64,000 nt of DNA from Bolinopsis microptera (Eukaryota; Ctenophora; Tentaculata; Lobata; Bolinopsidae): assembly GCF_026151205.1 (NCBI RefSeq), contig NC_087075.1, positions 10,462,303-10,526,302 of the forward strand, read 5' to 3'. The notes under the pieces are model-generated. The model was not told where the DNA came from, did no database searches, and was given only the letters and a program-made list of their open reading frames with translations. How positions within the stretch are numbered: position 1 is the first letter of the stretch; each line of letters begins with the position of its first letter. A program made the position numbers and the translations under genes. Of the stretch, positions 41,701-53,700 are shown piece after piece.

Positions 41701-44700
41701 GAGAGAGGTTACGAACAGCGCTCCTTTCTTCATCATCTTTACTTTCTTGGTCGCTGTAATGGGTTTTCTGAAATACCTAAACAGCACACAGTAAGTGCTT
41801 GCTAGGATGAGGTTAACAAGTAGGGACACCACGGTGAGGAGAGAAGAGAAGAGATGAAACCTCTTCTTCACCATGAAAAGAGAACATCCCATGGAGTGGG
41901 GGATACCCTGGTACCTGAAACGAAGTGTCTTGGTGACGATCAGCAGGACTGCTAGGAGGATTGAGAAGGATACGATCACTGAGATTATCTTCAGGATAAC
42001 TGTTCTTTTAGCGAACCTCTTGTACAGTAGGGGTTGGAGCACTGCTGTTATCCGGTACACACACACCGAAGATAGGATGGAGGATAAGGTGAAGAATGTA
42101 GTTACCTCCACTGCTCCCAGGAGCTCGCAGCCGGAGTGAGGGATCTCCTTCCACAGCAATATTCCCTCCGTTATAGCCACCATTAGATCTGCTATGCAGA
42201 CCAGATGTACAGCTCCGAAGAGTAGGAACATGGGTTGTTTGTTTTGAGCGATGATGATGAAGGTTTTAAGGGTTCCGAAGTTAAGGGGAATGAAGGTTAC
42301 TGAGAGGGTGAGGAAGATGACTGATATTAGGAGGGAGATGAAGAAGGTGCTTGCTCCCTTTTTTCTATCAATTTCAACTTTTACCACCTCTTCTTCTTCT
42401 TTCAATATGGGTTCCACGGTGACAAATCTGATGGGTGGTATAACTGGAGCATCATGACCGGGCGATGTGACGTCATATAGATCGTCCACTAATATGTGTT
42501 CTGGAATATCTATGCTTAAAAGTTCCGAAATTGTTGGTTTGATTGGGAAAGATAAAATGAGGTTTGAGCGAAGAAATATTTGGAGATTGATAAAAATGTA
42601 GATTGCATTGGAAATTCTTGCCATTACAAAATCTGACCTCCTAGGATATAAGGGTTATGAAGTTAAAATATGACGCATAATCGAATATAGTGCCTGGAAG
42701 TGACATATTTTTTGAAACGAACGAAAACTTATATAACTTTAATAAGAAACAAAAAATCCACAATAGAGGATATCGACCATACTCAAGCGACTTTTCTTAG
42801 GAAAAGATCTCGCAAATAACAGAATTTAAAATGAGCCATAGAACATGAGATCACGCGAAGCTTAAGTAAGATTCCTCCTTGAGGGCAGGTTTCAATTGTC
42901 ATAATGTTTCTTAAAATCGCTCAGCTGGAAACGAATGCAGAGAGGCAGATATAAAGTATAATAGGTCCATCTCTGTCGTTTTCTGACAATACTGCTTAAA
43001 TTGTATATTGCATAACGTCATTTCAAAGTTTCAAGTTCTTACTGTACGGACAAAAAGCAGCAATTCAAAGGCAAAAATAAGGTACAAAGCATCATTTTAA
43101 TTGGCGTCAGCCCCATCACGTCCGCTAGATGCTGTAGTTTCTCTCTGGTGCTACTATTCCCATTCATAAATGCTGAACATCGTCACGAGAAATATACCAC
43201 TGCGAAAGAAACGAGGGACTTCGCAAAGTTCTTCGGAGACCAAGATTTTAGTGTTGTTAAGACTTGTAAATACACTTTACTTTAAACTATTGTAAGTACA
43301 CTTTAGAAATGTTCACTAGAGAGGGGATGTTTATTTGCCAGTTGTTGAAAAGAAACAGGGTTTAAGGATTAACTGGAGACAATCAGGCTGGTTTCGGAAG
43401 AAATTTACTGTCTGCAGCTCATTTCGGTGTACTCAAACACTGTACAGTTGTTAGGTAAACTCTCTGTAATGGAGCTGTAACAACTAAAATCCAAGATTAC
43501 CCCACTCTAATGAATAGTCAACACCCAACACCCTCTCCCCACCATTGTCGGCTTCCCTCAACAACACCTGAACCTACAGGTTAACTTCAGAAATAGAGAT
43601 CGCTAAAACAGATTAGACAAGCTATTAGAACCTGCTCCATGAATCATGTAACAGAGCACAGGGACAATAGCCCGCTGTTTGTATCTAGACCCTCCCTACT
43701 ACACCCCTCTCCTCTGACTGCCAAATGTTTTGACCTTTTCTTTGGGAGAGAGTGGGTGAGTCTAGAGCGTGTAATTCAGTTATAAACAGTTGGATTATAG
43801 TTGTTGCTCCACAAGAAGTTAGTTGCCTTGTTTCACTTTGTCTGTCGAGAGCAGTGATGTTCCCTACTAGAAACTATGTATAATATAGAATAGGCTCACA
43901 AATGTTTTTTAAATGCTTAGATAAGTTGACTGACATTCTGCTGAGGGATGAATTGGAGACAATCAGGCTGGTTTCGTTAGAAATCTACTGTCTGAAGCTC
44001 ATTTCAGTGTACATCATAGCAATATACTGTTAGTGCTCCAAACGTGCTAACCGTGAACACACTCAAAACACACTTTTCGATAGTCGAGCAGCTATAAAGA
44101 CGATGAAAAGTAAACTCAAAAAGCACCGGCTTAGGAAGGCTATAACGGCCATTAACTAGTCGACATTGTACCTATTTAGTATTTGCCCTATTATATGCTA
44201 GTAGTAATAACGACACGGCAGACTTTGTTACAAAGAACAAACGTGGGCTCTCATTACAGGTGGAGCATAAATGCACATTGAGAAGTCTGACGAGGAGAAG
44301 TCATCAATACTTTAATAGATAGATAGATGAACTAAAAATACTCACTTCACAATGAAAATGTATTCTATCGCTATGCTTTTTAAATCAATATATACCTTAG
44401 TTCGAATACTGATGGCGTGTAATATTGTGGTTGGTAAAAATAATGGCGAGTAAAAATTTAACCCGCCGCTAATTTACTTGCAATATTATTTTCACATAAA
44501 AATTTGAAAATCCACCGAATTCTAACTACCATATTGCAAAATAATACCCAAATTTTCCTCCAGACTGCGTATTTTTTTGCAGTTTATTAAAATATTATTT
44601 ATAACCGAGTGTTTTATCAACTGTCTTGAATCTTGAACCTTCTCAAAAGTAGTAGAATTTTTATAATCTGTATTGATATCCTATTGGTTTAGCGCCTAAT

Positions 44701-47700
44701 TTAGTAAAAAAATTTAGAAAAACCAATCTTTTGGTTATTTAATATTTAATAGTATAGGTCCAATTTTGCGTGCACCTATTTCATGAAATATTACCGGGAA
44801 TCTAAGCTTCACTTTGACTTTAAGGGGGCCGGGGGAGTCTCGAAATTTACTTAATAGTTGTTTCTGATAAAGGAGAGGGATATCTATCAGCTGCTTTTGG
44901 TCCAATGGGAAATTATTGTTCGTAGCCGAAATCGCACGTTCTGAAAATCAAGTCTAAAAATCTATCTTCTCCTAAATTTTTTAGCCAGAATTTTGAGATA
45001 GGCCTTTTAATTCTATTTTAATTCTATTTTGAAAATCTTGGACCTCTAAAAATCGACTAAAAGCGCTGACCTTTGATCGGCGATGATTTCGGATACGAAC
45101 AATATTTTTCCATAGGACCAAAAACACCCTCCCTATCAGAAACAACTGTTAAATGTAGTTCAAGAGAATTTTGATGAAGACCCCCCCGGCCCCCTTAAGC
45201 ATCACCATGTTAAGGGGTGTTATTAGCTTCCTGTTGAATCTGTCAAATTTGTAACTGGTCCGTGAAGAGAGGTTTCGCTGTAAACAAAACCCCTGAACAA
45301 TCAGTTGCATTCGCCATCCAGGAAGTCAGAGATGATTAAATCTCGCACAATTTATCCCCAACATCCTCGGTCGTCCCACAACCATTTACGAAAAGGTACG
45401 TTGGTAACATTGTTCAAAACTCGTTAATGTATAAATAAGGAAAGAACAAGGATGCAAATCACAATCGTTGAGGTCCCCTGTAGATTAGCTTCAAATCATA
45501 GCTTAGGTGGGCACCATTTGTTTTCTACTGAGTATGGCCTCTTTTTTTGATTTTTTCCATCGACTTCTTTTTTCTTTAAAAAAGTATGAGTATGGTTAGA
45601 AGTGTGGTAGGATTTGAGAATGGGTATAGTGGGTAGGTAGATTTTCGTGTCACGTGTCACAAAGGAAAACATGCATTACCCTCCGCATACGTTATTTGAA
45701 TGCATATTCTCCGCGCGCAGAGCAGTTATGGTGTAGTCGCGGCTACCGGACAACTGAACCCAATTTGGACTTTTTCTAGACAGGGTAGCTTGGGAAAATA
45801 ATCTTAAACCCAATCAGTCTACCTAATTAACATTGAAGCGACAACTGAACCCAATCGTCAGTTAGAAATAACTAACAGATAAACAGGTTTCCAAATACCG
45901 CTCTAGTTTAGCTGCTGCCTGGTTTCTAGTTATAATATTCAACAAAAATATATACGTATTCTCCGTCTTGTCAGAAAGTAGAGCGTACACCAAAGGGATG
46001 CACTTCTTATCGATGACAGCGTGGATGGAGTAACTCTGTCAGAATATCCTAGGGCAGACATAGAACGCTCCATCGACAATCCAGTTAGGGTTGTCTCCGA
46101 GGATTTTGAGGTTCCGAGGAGTAGAGAATCATTCTGGATCCATCGTCAGTCACGCCGTCAAAGAGGACGAAGTTCTCCTATCTCAGTGAAGTCTGGCAGG
46201 TGGTAGGTCGCGAGATCTGATCTAACAAGCTTACGTGTTCACGAAGCGTGCCAAAAAGGATACGATCCACTGCTCCTCAAGCATCGAGATCCGACCCAAG
46301 ACTCGAGATCTGAACCATGGCAGGTCCTCCCAAGGCATTAGAATACACGAGATCTGAGCCAAGTAATCTGAGCAAAGTAACCTGAACCACTTTATTGGCT
46401 AGTGCCCGAAGTGGTCTTACCAACGAGGAGGATACTTTGACTTATTCTACCTTAGGGGTCGTTCACATATTACGTAATCATTTTCTGGAACATTTTTACC
46501 TCCCCCCCTCCGTAATCAGTTTTACACATATAATAGCTATTGTGTCAATTGGGTTCAATTGTCGGTCACCGGCCCGACCCGTCATACGTCCTTTACTGGG
46601 CAAGTAAGCAGTGAGCTACTAGTTCACTAATGGTATTGGGACAGCTGCAATGACACGGTTTACTTGTCTTAGTGAGAAGTGAGCTACTAGTTCACTAATG
46701 ATATTTTGACAGCTTGGTAATATTGACCCCAGGCAACGACCTGCAACATATTCGCCTCATTCACCCGGCCTCATAACATGGCCAAGTCAACTGGGGATCT
46801 AACCCTTTTTAAGTGAGTGGGCTTACCTCAACTAATGGTATTGTAGTAGCGAATATCCTAGGTTGAAAAGTGATCTGTATGCAGGATTAGAGAAGAAATG
46901 GTCATAATATGCCCTTGTGGTCTTGGTGGCTCAACAGTTGTTGTTATTTTATAGCTTGCGGCTGGCGGCAGGAACCATTTTATTACAAATTTAAAAACAA
47001 AATCCAGCAAATTTTCAGGCCAAACATCATATCTCGGACCCAAGACTCGAGATCTGAACCATGGCAGGCCAAAAGCATTAGAATACACGAGATCTGAGCC
47101 AAGTAAGTCTGTTGAGATAGGTCGCGAGATCTGATCTAACAAGCTTACGTGTTCACGAAGCGTGCCAAAAAGGATACGATCCACTGCTCCTCAAGCATCG
47201 AGATCCGACCCAAGACTCGAGATCTGAACCATGGCAGGTCCTCCCAAAGCATTAGAATACACGAGATCTGAGCCAAGTAATCTGAGCAAAGTAACCTGAA
47301 CCACTTTATTGGCTAGTGCCCGAAGTGGTCTTACCAACGAGGAGGATACTTTGACTTATTCTACCTTAGGGGTCGTTCACATATTACGTAATCATTTTCG
47401 GGAACATTTTTACCTCCCCCCCCCCCTCCGTAATCAGTTTTACACATATAATAGCTATTGTGTCAATTGGGTTTAGTTTTCGGTCACCGGCCCGACCCGT
47501 CATACGTCCTTTACTGGGCAAGTAAGCAGTGAGCTACTAGTTCACTAATGGTATTGGGACAGCTGCAATGACAAGGTTTATTTGTCTTTGTGAGTAGTGA
47601 GCTACTAGTTCACTAATGATATTTTGACAGCTTGGTAATATTGACCCCAGGCAAAGACCTGCAACATATTCGCCCCATTCACCCGGCCTCATCACATGGC

Positions 47701-50700
47701 CAAGTCAACTGGGGATCTAACCCTTTTTAAGTGAGTGGGCTTACCTCAACTAATGGTATTGTAGTAGCGAATATCCTAGGTTGAAAAGTGATCTGTATGC
47801 AGGATTAGAGAAGAAATGGTCATAATATTATGCCCTTGTGGTCTTGGTGGCTCAACAGTTGTTGTTATTTTATAGCTTGCGGCTGGCGGCAGGAACCATT
47901 TTATTACAAATTTAAAAACAAAATCCAGCAAATTTTCAGGCCAAACATCATATCTCGACCCAAGACTCGAGATCTGAACCATGGCAGGCCCTCCAAAAGC
48001 ATTAGAATACACAAGATCTGAGCCAAGTAATCTGAGCAAAGTAACCTGAACCACTCTATTGGCTAGTGCCCGAAGTGGTCTTACCAACGAGGAGGATACT
48101 TTGACTTCTTCTACCTTAGGGGTCGTTCACATATTACGTACCTTACTCGGGATTATTACGACGGGTTTATTAACGACCGGTTAAAATATGGTTCGGGAAA
48201 AATATGGCGAAATTGCTCAAAACCCACCACATTTTCCCGGTCGCCATTTTACCGGTGTCCAACCTTTCAATTTTAGACTCAAAAATTTTGTCTCAGATGT
48301 TGGATAGAATTTCCAAAGTCCTTGAGAAAATGCAAAAGAAAACCGCACAATTCCCGCACAAATTTCGAAAAATCGCCGCACATTTGCCGCATAATTGGTA
48401 AAAATTTACCGTACCTTACCGCACATTTTACCTTTATAGTCGGGTGCGGTACCGCATAATTTCGATTTTTTTACCGCACCTAATATGTGCCTCTGCTTTA
48501 TCCCGGTCATAATAATCCCGAGTAAGGTAATCATTTTTGGAACATTTTCACCTCCCCCTCCGTAATCAGTTTTACACATAGCTATTGTGTCAAAATTACA
48601 CTAGCGTAATCATTCGGAAACCCCCCCCCCCCCTCTGCTAATTACGTAATATGTGAACGACCCCTTAGTGTGACAGACATAGTGGATAAGTTCTCATTAC
48701 CAGGGATTATCGCCTTCATACAAGCAACAAAACGATTCACCAAATGCGGAGAAAACGAAGTTTAACGTTTTTCTCCACTTATTAATATTTTACCGGGGTA
48801 AGCACAGGGCTCCAATGCTCTAAATCACAGTGGTCATTATCTATTCTATAGTGATACTGATAATGACCAAAGTCTCCTGCGAAGAAGGAGAACCTGAAAA
48901 TCCGTTTGTTGGGTTCAGTTGTCGTATTTTCGATTTCGGTGCAGTTGTGATATGACCTGGGTTCAGTTGTCGTTTTGGGATTTAAGCTGATTGGTCACCC
49001 AATTAAGCTAATTGGGTGCCTGTTAACTGCGTGGGAACTAGGTTTAATTGGGTTCAGTTGTCGGTCACCCGTAGTCGCCATGGTAACCCTCCGCATACGT
49101 TTGCACGATTTGACGATTGATTGAATTACACCTCAAATGCGCGGCGCCAAGCATACAATTTGAATTCTATGGTAATCGATTTGAATAACAAGCGATTTCC
49201 CGGATCTTATAAATGTGTTAAGTAGTTCAAGCTTTTCTTTACTTGATCATTGATCTTGATGCGGTACAACTACAACATACTAACTTCTCGTTTTGTTGTG
49301 AGTGCTTGGTGCAACCACCGACTTGGCTCCCGATAATGATATTAATAATCCGTTATACTGTTGAACAAATTATGATGCCGATATTATGTTGAATATGATT
49401 GTCGAGTGATTGATTTATTATACGAAATGGACCATAAATTTTATTATGAGTTACATTACCTACTCCGGATTTCACGACTACTATTTTATTTAATCTAACA
49501 AATTATGTAAACTTGTAAACAACCATTCCTTCACATGGCTTTTGTTTTTCAAACTTTTAACTGAATATCACCTTAACGGGTGATACTCGTAAAATATTTG
49601 TTCCAATTACAGGACCGTCGACGAGTCAAACTCGGCGCGCGTCCTGGTAGGTTGTAAAGTGTAAACCTACAACATATCACCGCACAGGCGCAGGATACGG
49701 TGTCCGGTCGTTTAACTTTCGATTTAAATATTTGACAACGGCAATTCCTCCATTTTGTTCTCTGTAACGCCCAAAAAGAAATTTGGTAATTTAACCAATA
49801 TGAAACGATCGTTAATCGTAATTAATTACGGTCGATGGAAATCTAGCGTCCGCTAACCGGCGCAATTCTTGTTTATTTGTAAATTTTCGGCTTGTTTATG
49901 CTCTATACACACCAATTTTGATAGATTTCAACTTTAACTTATGTACTTTCTCGATTTTTAAATTTGTTCCGTACAGATAATATCATAAAAAAAGATGCTT
50001 TGGATTCTAATCGCCTCAATCGTGATGTCTAAAACAGTTTTGGGTGAGTTGTTTTTATGTCGCTGCATAACAAAATGTTGTTTTTATGATGCTGCATTAC
50101 AAGAATGTTGTTTTTATGTTGCTGAGCTAGAAGAATGTTGAGACGAACCATACAGTATAAGTACATTATACAAACTAAATTGTCCTCGCTCGTTCAGGTT
50201 CGGTAATCACGCAGTTGACAGCAGGACAGTTTGAGGCGGATGATGAGGACAGCACCCAAATAGTATGGCTGCAGATAACAGTGGATCAACCTTACTGTAT
50301 AAAACAAGCTGTGCACAAATGGAACGAATCTAAGTCGGAGAACATTCACTCTTGTGAAGAAAAGACAGCCTGCACCTGTAAAGGGTCGTATTGTAAGGTC
50401 TCCACTTTCAGCGTTTCCACCGAGGGGCAAACCAAGCTGCCTGAAGATGCGGCCTCTAGGACAGGATGCAAGTGGGCTGATACTGCCTTGCTAAAAATGG
50501 AAAATGACGATGATATTTTCCAAGAGGATATTGATCACCAGATATTGATTCACGAGAAAACAGGTAAATATATATATTATATAATGAATAAAAAGCTTGC
50601 AACATGTATACTCGGTTATAAATCTCTAGCTGCATGATCTTATCACTTAAATAAAAGAATCAATGAAAGACAGACATATTAAGTCATATTAAGTCATGTA

Positions 50701-53700
50701 AGGGTACAACTTCATTATAAATCACCATACAAGGATTATATTACCTTATTGATTCAAAACAATTGATATTATTTCAGGCAATGGAACAGATCAGCTGATT
50801 GTAAAAGTATCTGGCGGGCAAATCTCTACCGAAAAGAATGGCGATTGGATTTACCAAACTTGGTTTCAAGTAACCTTGAACGAGGAAGTTTGTGTGAATG
50901 AGATTGTCCACAACTATGCAATTCTCCCGGACTACCGCAACAAGTATTCCTGCACAAAGACGGGAGATTGCACGTGCGATGGCATGATGTGCCCAGGAAT
51001 TACTTTAGAGGTTAGTGGCGGCACTGAAAACCAGAAAGAAACCGACTGCAAGATGGGAAAGACTTTTAAATTCATGGTCACTAATGACGGCTCTGGACTT
51101 GGCATGGGATACAGTAACGATGTGTATCAGAAGATGATAATATCTTCACTATCAGGTAAAGTCAACACAAAGGACAGGATAGGGAAAGCTAGACAATACT
51201 TTCACCCTAACTCCATATTCATGAGTAGTTGCGAAACTTTTTGGCGATAGTGAATTATAAATATCGAAAACGAAAAAAAGGAAGTAACAGTTAGTGATAT
51301 TTCTATTAACTTCGAGTTATTTTAGATTTAACCATGAAATATTTCAGGTGTGGGACCCGTGACGACACACACCTATCTCCTTGTAGCGATCCTTACATCG
51401 TTCTACTGGCTGAACTGACTTAGAAGACCTGTAAAACCAATACCACTAGAACGATTAGAAGTTTGATAACTTCCGCGGATTATTGATCAATAGATGTTAA
51501 AGGTTTACGGTTTGATTTTTCTTACCAACCCGATTGATAATTTACCGTTTAGTGACAATTTTTTATTTGCTACGCTGCTATGCCAAATAAGGATATATGT
51601 ATGCTGAATATTGAGTCAAATCTATGAAATTATGCCTTAATGTGTATTCAAGTGCTATTAAAATGGTTATCTTTGATTGGTTATTTTAAATGTATTCAGC
51701 AAAAATCTAACTGGAATTAAAAGGTGGAATCTAAATAGGACTAGAGTCACTAGTTCGATCCTAAAATCACACCTATCACTCTGCCATAGGGGATCACAAG
51801 CTTACCAAACAGTTTTTCCCTGTTCGACTATCTATCCTTAATAGATCTTCAGTCTTCAGAGGCTTTAACATTGTTTAAGAACAATTTTTCCTCAGCTTTA
51901 TTCGTCGTTTTTTCACGGACTCGTATGCGGTGCATGGGGTATTCGGAATTCCACGTTTTGCGCGCGCGCGCGCGAATTAATTAAGCAGCGCGCGCGTACT
52001 ATGCTTTAACGCTAAACTTCCATCCAAAAATTGTACCGCGCCAGCGCACAAAAACTTGTGTAGACCGTCTTCACTTAAGACATGACGGTGTTCCCTATGT
52101 GTAAATTCGAGCATGTAGATTACGGTCGCACAATTACGGATTACTTACGGAATATAAAATCTGTATTATCAACCCAGCAATGTAGAACATAGCACCAAAT
52201 TCTGATGCAGAGAAAGCGTAGAAGACCAACAGAGTTATCAACAGAGCGCCTGTGATCAATGAAATTGTTAGTAATTTCAGCGGAATACGTTGTTATATAT
52301 TTCGTTTAAAGAAAAGTTTACCATCGCATCGAAGAAATAGCTTCAGGCCAGATAATTTCTGATCAATACTCCAAGTTAGGTTAACATGAGTAAAGAATAA
52401 TATAAAGTAAAATAACAACTAACCTAATATTCTGGGTAGAACACCACTGACATAAGTAATAAGAGGGAACTGGGAGTTTGTATACTTTGTTATTATCAAG
52501 GGTAACAAGATCTGAAATGAGATGTTTTATTAATTTTAAATAGTGTCCACATTAAGTTAAGTAACATAAATTAACATAAAGTAACATAAAGTAACATAAA
52601 GTAACATAAAGTAAGGAACATTATGAAGAAATTTACATTGAAAATACTTCTAAACAGAATGTAATCTTGAATCTTGATAGAACAATAAGTATACCATACA
52701 TACTTATCACTTATAATAAGTAGGATACAAACTTATTAGTAAGTATACATGTAAAATAATTAAGCACTCAATTAATTATGTATAATGTATTAACCTGTAA
52801 GGGTATGAGTAGAGCACTTAAAGTAACTAAACTATCTTTAGTTAGCCCCGCTTCTAACAGTTTCAATCCTGTCAAGGAATCCAACGGAGCGAACGATGCC
52901 TGGATATTGTTAGGAGTTTTAAAATCACATTTAATGATGACATATGAATGAAATGAGGTATTTATGTCCCGCTCATATGATTAACCATTAACCAACAAGG
53001 AAGGTGGTTAACCATGTCAGAGCGACTGGCTTACGCTGGCTGTGAGTGATGTGAGCAAATGTGTGAATGTGAACAAAAGTATAACTCATTATAAGGCATA
53101 GACAAAATTAAAACATCTTTTATTGTAAGCCACACTAAACTAAGTAGAAGCAGAAAACCATACAATTAATGTAGGTATTATAATAAAGGTTAGTACAGTG
53201 ACATAATCATTAATCAACCAAAAAGAAACAGATCCTAGAAAGGTAAATATCAAGACATAAAACATGGAATGCGGAAAAAAAACCATGTATCTTTTAAAAC
53301 TAATTCATATTTCTGGCTCATCAGAAAACTTTACACATATACTGGAACAATTCAACAGAACGGTTTTACAATTTACATACCTTAATAACAAAGATACATC
53401 CGATGTAGATGAGCACACTTTTAAGCTTTATTATCTTCATCATACTCTTGTACGTTTCAACAAATCTGTGATATTGACTAGTTAAAGTATGGAGGGGGAT
53501 TTGTTTAAAATAAAACAAATATTAATAAAACAAATAAAACAAATATTTATTTTTACGGCACAATCAAACAATATCAATAATAAATAAATCAGGGGAGGTT
53601 TGAAGAGGTTTCAAGTGCCGAAGGCCACTGCTTATCTTTAGGATTTGAGAGTGAACCTCTACTTAAGGGCCCAAACAGAACTTCGGGTCGGGGTGGTGGT

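Larger units (their letters stand above)
45741..49070. mobile_element. 3.3-kb composite DNA element with 8-bp target duplication
   Basis: The ends are inverted repeats: GGCTACCGGACAACTGAACC on the left and, on the other strand of the right end, GGGTGACCGACAACTGAACC. Both are bounded by the same octamer GTAGTCGC (45733-45740 and 49071-49078). An 8-bp duplication is used by hAT, P and some other groups; the TIR does not let me choose. No transposase frame is visible. Inside are the 914-bp tandem array, a TTA-flanked element that itself contains a TA-flanked MITE, and further short internal copies of ACAACTGAACCC. The phrase CCCTCCGCATACGTT lies outside both ends (about 45680 and 49087), so the pre-insertion locus may itself have been repetitive. 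Confidence 0.68.

Noticed and set aside
46858-48087. Paired ~105-residue minus-strand ORFs as a duplicated gene
   Set aside because: They duplicate only because the 914-bp unit is duplicated; the copies differ by frame-changing indels and resemble no protein.
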